Source: Baffinella frigidus
Taxonomy: Eukaryota > Cryptophyceae > Cryptomonadales > Baffinellaceae
Direction: 5' to 3'
DNA length: 16,153 nt
Assembly (NCBI GenBank): GCA_026770585.1
Contig: MU646305.1
Span: 810,256-826,408 of the forward strand
Shown here: positions 6,347 through 14,300 of the stretch, one piece after another
Layout of the letters: each line of letters begins with the position of its first letter
Numbering within the stretch: position 1 is the stretch's first letter
The notes under the pieces: generated by a model
Told to the model about the DNA's origin: nothing
What the model saw: only the letters and a program-made list of their open reading frames with translations
Databases searched by the model: none
Made by a program: the position numbers and the translations under genes

Positions 6347-6447
6347 TCCCTTAAGTGGCCAGTAGGCTCATACGCCCTACCGTAGGGCCCTAGGACCTGC
6401 CTCTGACCTCTTGGCCCTCAGATTTGTCAGCATGGTCACTTAAGGGA
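6347..6447 (-). mobile_element. Family 3 MITE, copy 6
   Basis: TCCCTTAAGTGGCCAGTAGG start and GGTCACTTAAGGGA end, TA at 6345-6346, TG on the right (mutated). 101 bp. Close in sequence to copy 5. Confidence 0.85.
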
Positions 6448-6815
6448 TGTGCGTGAGGACAGGTCTGGGGCGGTGGAGAGGCGGCTACATCCATCGTGAA
6501 TACCCCATTCGCTATGTTGTTCCTGCGAGGAGCGTTGGGTTTTCCGCGAGAGGGTGGCGGGTTTATATGCTGGCAATAAAGAGGCTTCTACAGGGTCACG
6601 GGGGAACTGAGCAGGCGGATGGGAACTGAACCAGCATATGAATACCCCAACTGAATGTATTCAACCTCCACGATCCAGTTCTCTGAAAGCCGCACGAGTC
6701 CCGGGAGAGAGCAGACAGCAGAAGATTTCGCATCAAGGTTTACTACTATACATTACACACGAGCGGGGCCAACTGCCTCCGTTTCGCCCCATCAAGAGTT
6801 TGCGGCACACTCGTG
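6448..6815. other. Intergenic stretch with paralogous segment
   Basis: 6503-6552 is the empty-site paralog of the family 5 locus. The rest is not recognised. Small inverted pairs such as TATATGCTGG (about 6563) and CCAGCATATGA (about 6632) are the only structure seen. Confidence 0.4.
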
Positions 6816-6932
6816 CAGGAGTACCTCGCTCATAAGAAACGCCCACCCCCCTAGGACCACCATAGGGCCCTAGGCATGGTCCTGCTGTAGGGTCCTAGGG
6901 GGGGGCAGTTTCTTATGAGCGACGTACCCCTG
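6816..6932. mobile_element. Family 1 MITE, copy 8
   Basis: Left end CAGGAGTACCTCGCTCATAA with TG in place of the TA flank, right end CTTATGAGCGACGTACCCCTG followed by TA. 117 bp. Confidence 0.85.
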
Positions 6933-6961
6933 TATCATACACGCGTATCTCTCACAGCACG

Positions 6962-7315
6962 TCAACGACGCCGCTTGGGCGGGGATGTCGACCAAGCCTT
7001 GGACCGCGAGGACGGTGCGCTTGGAAGCTTGGGCCGCGGCGGCGACGAAGTTGGCGCGGGCGACGAAGCTGGCCGACTTCCCGAGGATGTTGGCGGCCGG
7101 GAGGGCTCGTGAAACCGGGGTCCTGGTGCCGGGAGGGTCGTGATGCCCTGCGGGCGTGAGTCCGAATCGGACGTGGGGGATGCAGGCGTGTCTTCGACGG
7201 CCTCGTCCTCGATGGGTGCTGGGCCCGGGGAGATCCCGTCGAGCGCAGGCGAGATGGCGGTGTTCCCGTAGACGCCGACGCCAACGCCGGGAAAGACCAT
7301 GTGCCTCCAAGGCAT
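6962..7315 (-). CDS. Unknown protein or exon with N-terminal MPWRHMVFP
   Basis: I do not recognise the family. The frame is open from a stop at 7439-7441 down to a TGA at 6962, 159 codons; the ATG at 7313-7315 gives 117 residues. The conserved part is TSRMPWRHMVFP at the start. It is followed by a Gly/Val stretch, an acidic PIEDEAVEDTP segment (about residues 35-45), a long Pro/Ser-rich low-complexity region, and a PPKRRR end that resembles a basic nuclear localisation signal. Because TSR lies upstream of the Met and is also conserved at 15734-16066, the real start may be further upstream or in another exon. Other minus frames are also open here (GC-rich DNA), so length alone is no evidence; the shared peptide is. 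Splicing cannot be judged. Confidence 0.4.
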   Translation of the reverse strand: MPWRHMVFPGVGVGVYGNTAISPALDGISPGPAPIEDEAVEDTPASPTSDSDSRPQGITTLPAPGPRFHEPSRPPTSSGSRPASSPAPTSSPPRPKLPSAPSSRSKAWSTSPPKRRR

Positions 7316-7438
7316 CCTTGATGTGCGTCTTGATGTGCGAAGCTTGAAACTCTTGTCTTGGCGTCCACGGGTAGCAGTGCTCTGCTGGGGAGCGCAGAGA
7401 GATACCTCGTCCGCTGGGTGGCGAGCACGAAGTGTGGT

Positions 7439-8081
7439 CTAGGTCTGATTCCGTGGAGGATAATCGTACAAGAGTTGCGTCAGCTGTATTAAGAACTCTC
7501 CTTAGATTGGGGGGTTTCGAGATCCGGGAGACAGTTCTGGATTTTTTTAGGGGAACAGGACGAGATGCGTTTAACTACCGTTTTACTACAGGGGTCGACT
7601 TTCATCGTGCAGTTTTCGAACGTTCTAGAGTGTTCCATTTTGTGTCCGTTGGGCAAACATGTTCACCAATTCGTTACATGATGACGTGATGACACAATCA
7701 TCACCACGATGACACGATCGCGTGACCAACGACCAAGAACAGAGGGCCAGAGCCTGTCACAGAACAAGGTCGCCACGAAAGATCTGTGCAGGAGCGGTAC
7801 GAGCTCGTAGGGTGTCAAAGAAGGAAGGCGTCAGCAGTCAGTCAGCATTTCAAAAGAGTCACACGATATCCCTTCACGAGGGGATCACGAGGGGCGTCTG
7901 GTGTCCTGGATAAGTTCTGAGGAAAAAAAGTTTAGAGAATCGGTTGGCTGGGGCGTTTGGGCACCGGGGCGTGTCAGGGCGTTGTCGGGGACGCCGACGT
8001 GCCACCCGACAGACGTGCCTCCACACAGCGGGCTACGACGGGATTTTCGGCCCAAAATGGGTCAAAATGGGCCGAGTTTCT
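7439..8081. other. 640-bp stretch without recognised feature
   Basis: A plus-strand frame at 7432-7689 is open but matches nothing I know. The stretch has GATGACACGAT-type short repeats near 7680-7720 and a TACGAGCTCGTA palindrome at 7798-7809. Confidence 0.4.
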
Positions 8082-8180
8082 GTTACCTTATCCGTAGGAA
8101 CCCCCCTATGCCCCTACGGATTGCCTACCGTAGGGTCCTAGGTCTGATCGCTTAGGGGTTATTCACGAATCCCTTCCAAG
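8082..8180 (+). repeat. Family 4 repeat, copy 2
   Basis: TTATCCGTAGGAACCCCCCT, core CCTACCGTAGGGTCCTAGG, end GGTTATTCACGAATCCCTTC. Near-identical to 2080-2185 over about 95 bp. No TIR or target duplication seen. Confidence 0.8.
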
Positions 8181-8192
8181 TCCGCTGTGTGG

Positions 8193-8212
8193 CCGGTACG
8201 AGCTCGTACCGG
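8193..8212. repeat. 20-bp perfect palindrome
   Basis: CCGGTACGAGCTCGTACCGG is fully self-complementary. Its TACGAGCTCGTA centre recurs at 7798-7809, 8318-8329 and 10062-10073. Confidence 0.9.
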
Positions 8213-8573
8213 TAGGATGGTCCTAGACCAGGGCTGGGAACTCATTTTAATGAAATACATGTATCCTGATACATATGCTTTGGGTGGGAAATGGCAGTGT
8301 CGGGTACATGTACCGGGTACGAGCTCGTATCAGTCTTCACAGGCAGAATCGCACAGGAATATTACGAGCCCAAAAGATGCGCCGCAAAAAGTTGGTCAAT
8401 GCTCTATGAATACATCAGAACCCTGCTCCGCTCAACTTCATCCAATTGATCATCGCGCCGAAGGTTTTCGGTAATTATTATTGAGCACTTTTCGCTGCCA
8501 TATTTCTTCCCACCGCCGCCTGATGGTCGGTTTTCTCGCAAATATCGTTTTAAGCGACGGTTCAATGAGCCGG

Positions 8574-8640
8574 CTCAACTCAACAACAACTCCCAGGCTC
8601 AGGTCAGCTCAACTCAGCTCAACTTATTAACAAGGATCAC
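8574..8640 (+). repeat. CTCAACTCAAC subterminal repeats, left
   Basis: GGCTCAACTCAACAAC, CAGCTCAACTCAGCTCAACT and a trailing AACAAGGATCA. Same motif as in the right cluster. Confidence 0.65.
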
Positions 8641-8757
8641 TTGCGCTAATATAATGAGCCTTAAAATGAGCACAGCCAAAATTAGCGTCGTCGTGTCCAA
8701 GTTGTACGGCATTTCTGACATTTTCGACCAACCGAAAACGAGTTAGCCGAAAATCCC

Positions 8758-8776
8758 GGTACCAAAATTTTGTACC
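8758..8776. repeat. Near-palindrome GGTACCAAAATTTTGTACC
   Basis: A one-base-off self-complementary sequence inside the hAT-like interval, with a related GGTACTAAAATTTGTACTGG at about 8791-8810. Confidence 0.6.
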
Positions 8777-8837
8777 AGACACCAGATGTTGGTACTAAAA
8801 TTTGTACTGGAACAGATCTTTCCTGCCCAATTGTAAA

Positions 8838-8921
8838 CGCTTTCTCTGCAGATCCCTTCTACGGAACGGCGTGTCGTTGGCATATGTTTGGAGCATTTAA
8901 AACCTAAAGGACCTAAAGGAT
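8838..8921 (+). mobile_element. Repeat D copy 3, 5'-truncated
   Basis: Begins at CGCTTTCTCTGCAGATCCC, ends AACCTAAAGGACCTAAAGG. It lacks the GCGATCCGAAAGC start of copy 1. Confidence 0.78.
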
Positions 8922-9002
8922 CGTCAGAAATCTCGTGTTGAGTTTACCGCCGCCGCGTGAGAGGGATCGGCCCTTCGATTCTGACTCGGAGGAGCAGGAG
9001 GA

Positions 9003-9023
9003 GCACCTATCGCTGATAGGTGC
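9003..9023. other. 9-bp stem hairpin
   Basis: GCACCTATC-GCT-GATAGGTGC, a perfect 9-bp stem just upstream of a family 1 insertion. No T-run follows, so it is not called a terminator. Confidence 0.5.
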
Positions 9024-9027
9024 AGTA

Positions 9028-9139
9028 CAGGGGTACCTCGCTCATAGTCCCCCTAGGACCCTACATGTACAGTAGGCCTGTTCCTGGGCCTTACGGTGGT
9101 CCTAGGAGGGGGGTCTTTCTTATGAGCGAGGTACCCCTG
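9028..9139. mobile_element. Family 1 MITE, copy 9
   Basis: Intact CAGGGGTACCTCGCTCATA ends with TA flanks (9026-9027, 9140-9141). 112 bp. The interior has a small TACATGTACAG disruption of the core. Confidence 0.88.
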
Positions 9140-9324
9140 TAGCAGGTGCTTCGTGCTCGGTGTTTCGACATTTGTATTACACTCAACGCTCCTCCGTTGC
9201 CTGAGTACTCGCTACGAACCACATGTGGATCTGTTGGAAATAAGGCTGTAGGCACGGAAATTGCCACTTGAAGGGGCCGATTTTCTGGACATTTCTGGAC
9301 TTTTAGTACCGAATTCTTATTGAG

Positions 9325-9465
9325 CCTCATAATCCTTGTTGAGCCAACGGCTCAACTTAACTCAACAAGGATTCTCAAAACTATGGAACTGGCTCAATGA
9401 GACTTAACTCAACAACAAACTAATGATTCATGATACTGGCTCAACTCAACAAGGATGAGTTGAGT
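9325..9465. repeat. CTCAACAAGGATT subterminal repeats, right
   Basis: Several CTCAACAAGGATT and GGCTCAACTTAACTCAAC units, some inverted (AATCCTTGTTGAGCC at about 9340-9354 against GGCTCAACTTAACTCAAC just after). Confidence 0.65.
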
Positions 9466-9479
9466 TCCCAGCCCTGCGG

Positions 9480-9562
9480 TAGGTCCTTTAGGTCCTTTAG
9501 GTTTTAATTTCTCCCAACATATGCCAACGACACGCCGTTCCGTAGAAGGGATCTGCAGAGAA
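9480..9562 (-). mobile_element. Repeat D copy 4, 5'-truncated, minus
   Basis: TAGGTCCTTTAGGTCCTTTA is the reverse complement of the CCTAAAGGA tail, and the copy ends at TCTGCAGAGAAA. It begins within a few bases of the end of the hAT-like interval. Confidence 0.78.
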
Positions 9563-9622
9563 ATGTAGACGTGCCTCCCTGCGAGAAGGTGCACACGTGC
9601 ATTGATATGTACGCGTACCGGC

Positions 9623-9721
9623 TGTGAGGACCGGGTCCGGGATGGGCCCGCCTCAGGGGAAAAGGGCTCCAAGGGTGCCCTTTTCCCCTGAGGCGGGCCC
9701 ATCCCGGACCCGGTCCTCACA
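9623..9721. mobile_element. 99-bp hairpin element, 45-bp perfect arms
   Basis: TGTGAGGACCGGGTCCGGGA starts the left arm (9623-9667). The right arm 9677-9721 is its exact complement, around a 9-nt loop (TCCAAGGGT). CCGGC stands on both sides (9618-9622, 9722-9726), consistent with a 5-bp target duplication. Arm identity implies a recent event. Confidence 0.85.
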
Positions 9722-9726
9722 CCGGC

Positions 9727-10040
9727 ACATGCACATGCACATGCATGTACAATGTACATACATACACGTATCCTATGTACAGTCTCCCCCCCCTGAGATG
9801 GAGAAGTCCAATGTGGAGTATAGCCATAAGATGGAGAAGTTGTCTTCGACCACTTTTTCCTTCCAAAATCCCCTTGCTAAGATGGAGAATTACAATATGG
9901 AGACACCCGTAATATGGAGTGCCAAATCGAAAAAAAATGGCCTTTTTGGCATCAAAAAGTGCTTTACGAATCTTCGTACCCCCCCTCAGAATGGAGATAG
10001 GAAAAATTTGAGGTCCCACAAAGTTCCAAAAATTCCGGTA
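9727..10040. other. CATGCA-rich tract and ATGGAG motif region
   Basis: ACATGCACATGCACATGCAT at 9727-9746, then loosely repeated GATGGAGAAGT, GATGGAGAATTACAATATGG and ATGGAGTGCC motifs (9797-9925). Bounded by CCCCCCCCTGAGATGGAG and CCCCCCCTCAGAATGGAG. Open frames cross it on both strands with no recognisable domain. Confidence 0.4.
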
Positions 10041-10049
10041 CATATCCTA

Positions 10050-10200
10050 TATACTTACTGGTACGAGCTCGTACGATACCGGTATGTGCATATGTACATA
10101 TAGCCGGTATCAGGATATCGATACATGTACCGGTACGACGCTTCGTACTGATACGAACTTCGTATCAGGATACCGGTATGTTAACGCTGTACGAGCTCCT
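10050..10200. repeat. Cluster of short restriction-like palindromes
   Basis: TACGAGCTCGTA (10062-10073), ATACCGGTAT (10076-10085 and 10170-10179), GATACGAACTTCGTATC (10150-10166), plus CATATG, GATATC and ATCGAT. All are variations of TACGA-centre-TCGTA or TACCGGTA. Confidence 0.7.
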
Positions 10201-10448
10201 TGGTAGAACCATTCCGGTAGGACGCGCCAGGTCATACCGATAAGTCAAAATTTCATTTTGGAGCTCTTTGCCGCCGCAGTAATGTTTTCTTGTACCACGA
10301 AATGCTTTTAGCACGAACGAGTGTGTATGATAATCCCACTTCTAGAGACTTAAAGACTTCAATATTTCATTTGTACGAGGCTCGTACCATGAGATTTGAA
10401 ACGGTGCAGTTTAAAACGTTTTACCAACTTTATGACCTTTTTAAAGTC

Positions 10449-10785
10449 TGAAATCTTGAAATCTCGAAGTCGAAAAGCGGACAAGTTCTACCGCTCTGGA
10501 TTTCAAGATTTCAGATTTCAAAAAGATTTTGCTTCTTGAAGTCTGAAATATGCAATCTTGAAGTCGAAACGCAGACAAGTTTCAATAGCTCTACTCGAGA
10601 CTACTTGGATACGAAGCTTCGTGGAGCTATTCCGGTAGAACTTGTCCGCTCTAGAGCTGATAAGGTAGCACGTGTCCGCTTTTCGACTAGCTATTACAGC
10701 TGTATCATAGCTCCAGAGCTACGAGTCGTATTCCGGTAGAACGTGTCCGCTTTTCGACCGCTTTTTGACTTCGAGATAGCTATCA
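10449..10785. repeat. Inverted and direct 28-bp repeats
   Basis: GTCGAAAAGCGGACAAGTTC with CTACCG (about 10465-10494) and a second direct copy at 10558-10581. Inverted copies GGTAGAACTTGTCCGCT at about 10634, GCACGTGTCCGCTTTTCGAC at about 10668 and GTAGAACGTGTCCGCTTTTC at about 10736. TCTGAAAT...CTTGAA blocks accompany the direct copies. Confidence 0.7.
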
Positions 10786-10822
10786 GAGGCATGTCCACTC
10801 AGTGTGCTGAAAAAAAGGTTTC

Positions 10823-10932
10823 GCCCCCCCTGGATTTAGCGATAATGTGACCAAATTTGCAGTAGAAAATCCTCAAAGTTAACTGCGCACATGGTAAGTT
10901 GACTTTTGACGAAAACTCCAGGGGTCGGGGGC
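10823..10932. repeat. Imperfect inverted repeat, 110 bp
   Basis: GCCCCCCCTGGA pairs loosely with TCCAGGGGTCGGGGGC; inside, CTCAAAGTTAACT pairs with AGTTGACTTTTGA. Possibly a decayed TIR element. The DNA to 11070 is otherwise unassigned. Confidence 0.4.
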
Positions 10933-11074
10933 ACTTTTGTCCTGTATTTCCCCGGTCACGTGCAACCCCTCAAGGACGGTCACGTTACCAAACATCGGAG
11001 TTCCCCACTACATTGGAGTCCCCCACCGAGTTACCTACCCATAACTTTGCTGACTTATGTACATTGGGAACACC

Positions 11075-11174
11075 CCCGTTAAGTGGCGAGAAGGTCAAAA
11101 TTGACCGCCAAGAAGTCCTATGCTGGTCCTAGGGCCCTACGGTAGGGCGTATGAGTCTAATCGCCACTCAAGGC
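11075..11174 (+). mobile_element. Family 3 MITE, copy 7
   Basis: CCCGTTAAGTGGCGAG start, CGCCACTCAAGGCA end, then TA. Core GTCCTAGGGCCCTACGGTAG. 100 bp by alignment; the left TA is lost. Confidence 0.75.
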
Positions 11175-11240
11175 ATACGACCACATTTCTCTCCTTTCAC
11201 TTTTGGTGTCTGGCTGATCTCACCTCACACCCACACACAA

Positions 11241-11290
11241 TCCCTCTCACCTGTTGGAATCGTGTTTCCTCTCACGTGTGGGGTATCTGT
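11241..11290 (+). repeat. 50-bp duplication, copy 1
   Basis: TCCCTCTCACCTGTTGGAAT and TGTTTCCTCTCACGTGTGGG recur at 11780-11829 with few changes. Copy 2 runs straight into the 21-bp satellite. Confidence 0.8.
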
Positions 11291-11350
11291 GATTGGAGCT
11301 CTTATACTTCAACCATGGGATACCAGGAGCCTAATAAAGGCTGACTTGGG

Positions 11351-11556
11351 TTCGGTGTGTGGGCGAGCGCGGTCCGTGTGGATTAACTCAAACACCCCAA
11401 GAGAGCCACCCTTTATTCCCTCTTCACGAACCTCTGCACTGGAGAGCTCAATTCGATCCGAAAGCAAAAATGCTTTTTTTGCAGATCCTTTCTACGGAAG
11501 GGCGTGTCGTCGGCATATGCTGGGCGAAATCAAGGACTTGAAGGACACCAGTGGGT
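11351..11556 (+). mobile_element. Repeat D copy 5, long uninterrupted form
   Basis: GGCGAGCGCGGTCC through ACCCCAAGAGAGCCACCCTT, TCTTCACGAACCTCTGCACT, GCAAAAATGCTTTTTTTGCA and TTCTACGGAAGGGCG, ending in AAGGACTTGAAGGAC. It aligns with 5574-5893 minus the family 1 insertion. Confidence 0.82.
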
Positions 11557-11692
11557 CGGGTCGGGGATTGGGGGAGCTCATCCGTAGATTGTTCCCATCT
11601 CAGGATTCACCCAGAAACCCCTCAAGGACCTAAAGGGCACCAGCGGGTCGGGTCAAGGATTGGGGGAGCTCATCCGTAGATTGTTCCCATTT
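11531..11692 (+). repeat. 92-bp tandem duplication
   Basis: Unit 1 (11531-11622) and partial unit 2 (11623-11692) share GGGGGAGCTCATCCGTAGAT and CACCAG(T/C)GGGTCGGGTC. Unit 1 contains one 21-bp satellite monomer (CTCAGGATTCACCCAGAAA at 11599-11617). Unit 2 begins with the CAAGGACCTAAAGG tail of repeat D. Confidence 0.82.
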
Positions 11693-11779
11693 CCTCATGA
11701 GTGAGGTGGGCGTGGCCTTCGATGTGAGTGTAATGCAAATCACCAAACCACCACCAAAGCACCGTAGTCCACTGTGCGG

Positions 11780-11829
11780 TCCCTCTCACCTTTTGGAATC
11801 TTGTTTCCTCTCACATGTGGGGTATCCGT
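11780..11829 (+). repeat. 50-bp duplication, copy 2
   Basis: Counterpart of 11241-11290, directly preceding the satellite array. Confidence 0.8.
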
Positions 11830-11830
11830 A

Positions 11831-12252
11831 CTCAGAATTTGGTCAGAAAAACTCAGGATTCGCCCAGAAAGACACAGGATTCGCGCAGAAAAACTCAGGA
11901 TTCGCCCAGAGAGACTCAGGATTCACCCAGATAGACTCAGGATTCAGTCGGTATCACTCAGGATTGACCTAAAAAGATTCAGGATTTGTCAAGAAAAACT
12001 CAGGATTTAGTCAGAAAAAGTTAGGATTCAATCAGAAAGACTCTGGTTTCACCCAGAAAAACTCAGGATTCGCCAAGAGAGACTCAGGATTCGCCCAGAA
12101 AGACTCCGGATTCAGTCAGTATCACTCAGGATTGACCCAGAAAGACTCAGGATTCACCCAGAAAGACTCAGGATTCACCCAGAAAAACTCAGGATTCAGT
12201 CAGAAAAAGTTAGAATTCACCCCAAGAAAAACTCAGGATTCGCCCAGCAAGT
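11831..12252 (+). repeat. 21-bp satellite, forward arm, about 20 units
   Basis: The unit is close to CTCAGGATTCGCCCAGAAAG plus one base. Variants include a GTCGGTATCACTCAGGATTG unit at two places (about 11946 and 12115), which hints at higher-order copying. Being seven codons long, the unit reads SGFAQKN/SGFAQKD in one frame until a stop at about 11970; I regard that as incidental. Confidence 0.93.
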
Positions 12253-12490
12253 CATCCTGACTTTTTCTGACAGAATCCTGAGTTTTATAAGTGAATCCTG
12301 AGTCTTTATGGACGAATTGTGAGTAATACTGACTGAACCCAGAGTCTTTCTGGGTAAATCCTGAGTCTTTCTGGGCGAATCCTGAGTCTTTCTGCGAGAA
12401 TCCTGAGTTTTTTCTGGATACTCCTTACTTTTTCTGACTGAATCCTGAGTTTTTCTGGGTCAATCCTGAGTCTTTCTGGGTGGATCCTGG
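12253..12490 (-). repeat. 21-bp satellite, inverted arm, about 11 units
   Basis: Same unit on the opposite strand (GAATCCTGAGTCTTTCTGGG). Together with the forward arm it forms a large imperfect palindrome centred near 12253. Confidence 0.93.
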
Positions 12491-12561
12491 CCAGTTTTAT
12501 GGATTGCCGGGCTTAAAAACTGATAGGGTGCCTTCACCTTGACTCGTTTGCCTCACTACCT

Positions 12562-13227
12562 GACACCTAAACCCTAAACCCTAAACCCTGAAACCTAAAC
12601 CAGAAACCATGAACCCTAAACCCTAGACACTAAACTATAAATCATAAACACCAAACCCTAAGCCCTAAACCCCAACTCCCAAAACCCAAAACCCTATCCT
12701 ACACCCTCAATACTCAACCCTAAACCCTAAAACCTAAACCCTCAACACTAACCCCCACTAAACCCGAAACCCAAATCCCAAACCCTCAATCATAATTTAA
12801 TCCCCAAACCTTAACCCCCGACACCCTAAACCCTAATACCAAACCCCTAAACTCCAAACCCTAAACCCTACACCCTCAACCCTCAGCCCTAAATCCTAAA
12901 CCATAAACCCTGAACCCCAAACCCCGAAACACCAAACACCAACACCAGAACCCTACACCCTTAACCCTGATTTAAACCCTAAGCACTAAACACTAAACAC
13001 TAAACCCTAAAAACTAAAACCTAAAACCTGACTGAAACCCGTAACCCTACACCCTAAACCCCTAAACCCTGAATTAAATCCCAAACCCTAAACCCTGATT
13101 TCAACCCTAAACCCTATGCCCTAAACCATAAACCCTAACACCCAAACCCTAAGCCCTAAGCCCTAAGCCCTAAACCCTAAAACCTAAACCCTCAACCCTC
13201 AACCCTCAACCCACTCAACCCTCAAAC

Positions 13228-13273
<46 letters not shown>

Positions 13274-13353
13274 ACTCTAAACCCTCAACCCTCAACCCTC
13301 AACCCTCAACCCTAAACCCTAAACCCTAAACCCCAAACCCTAAACCCTAAACC
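12562..13353 (-). repeat. Degenerate telomere-like array, CCCTAAA strand
   Basis: CCCTAAA with many variants (CCCTCAA, CCCTGAA, CACTAAA, CCATAAA, CCCCAAA). A nearly pure CCCTCAA run lies at about 13191-13315. Too irregular for an active telomere end. Confidence 0.93.
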
Positions 13354-13480
13354 GGGTTTAGGGCTTAGGGTCCTGAGTCGCCCTGAATGAATCCTGAGTC
13401 GCTCTGCTGGCATCCTGAGTCGTGGTGAGTGAATTCTGAGTTGTTCTCACTGAATCCTGAATCGTACTGAGTGAATTTTT
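13354..13480 (+). repeat. Strand switch followed by satellite units
   Basis: GGGTTTAGGGCTTAGGG (13354-13370) is the opposite telomere strand. About five diverged 21-22-bp units follow (TCCTGAGTCGCCCTGAATGA, TCCTGAGTCGCTCTGCTGGC), in the same orientation as the inverted satellite arm. Confidence 0.85.
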
Positions 13481-14298
13481 AAACCAAAACCGCTACACAC
13501 TACACCGTACACCCTTCACCCCACACCCTACCCGCAACATCCTCAACCCGAAACCCCAACACCAAACCGCCTAATCCCCATACCCTACCCGGAACCCGAC
13601 ATCCTAAACCCTGCAAACTAAACCATCAACACTAAACAATGAACCATAAACTATAAACCATAAACCACAAACCATAAACCATAAACCATAAACCATAAAC
13701 TACAAACCCTCAAAACAAAACCCTAAACCCTACTTACTGAACCCTAAACCCTAAACCCTAAACACTCAACCCTAAACCCTATCCGAAACCCTAAACACTG
13801 AACAGTGAACACCAAACCCTAAACCCTAACCCTAAACCCTGACCCCAAACACTAAGCACTCAACACTCAACCCTAAACTCTGAACCCTAAACCCTAGCCC
13901 TAACACCTAACCCCTACACCCTAAACCCTATACCCTAAACCCTCAGCTCGATACCAAAAGCCATACACCATAATCCCTAAATCCTACATATAAACCCTGA
14001 GCCACAAACCCTAAACCCTAAACCCTAAACCCTAAATCCTACACCCCACACTATACCCTGTACCCTACGCCCTACATCCTCAACCCTCAACCCTAAACCC
14101 CAAACAGTACAACCTAAGCCCTCAACCCTCAACCCTCAACCCTCAACCCGAAATCCCAAACCCTACACACTAAACCATCAACCTTAAACCCCAAACCATA
14201 ATCCATAAACCATATACCATAAACCATGGACCAAACCCCCCGAACCCTGAACACTTATCACTCAACCATCAACCCTGAACCCTGATTTCAAAACCTTA
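13481..14298 (-). repeat. Degenerate telomere-like array, second block
   Basis: Very irregular CCCTAAA derivatives, including a CCATAAA run at about 13630-13695. CCCTGATTTCAA-type units recur at the end. Confidence 0.9.
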
Positions 14299-14300
14299 TA

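Larger units (their letters stand above)
8229..9476. mobile_element. Candidate hAT-like non-autonomous element, 1.25 kb
   Basis: CAGGGCTGGGAACTCA at 8229-8244 is matched by its exact reverse complement at 9461-9476. Ends of the CAGGG-TGGG type are common among hAT transposons. Subterminal CTCAACTCAAC-type motifs cluster near both ends (8574-8640 and 9325-9465), as is usual for hAT transposase binding. It carries repeat D and family 1 insertions. The adjoining 8-mers (TCCTAGAC and CGGTAGGT) do not match, so an 8-bp duplication is not supported. No transposase is visible. Confidence 0.5.

Noticed and set aside
7432-7689. 85-codon plus-strand ORF
   Set aside because: No recognisable motif and no second copy; length is within chance for this composition.
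8957-9020. Acidic coding-like stretch (DSDSEEQEEHL in one plus frame)
   Set aside because: Short, no flanking support, not repeated elsewhere in the window; could be an exon remnant but cannot be supported.
9003-9023. Transcription terminator hairpin
   Set aside because: The stem is good but no T-tract follows and the genomic context is eukaryotic.
9717-10043. 108-codon minus-strand ORF and overlapping plus-strand ORF
   Set aside because: Both cross repeated ATGGAG motifs and the hairpin flank; composition looks non-coding and no domain is seen.
11697-12010. Heptapeptide-repeat protein (SGFAQKD units)
   Set aside because: The reading frame is a consequence of the 21-bp satellite unit; it is broken by stops while the satellite continues, and the array inverts.
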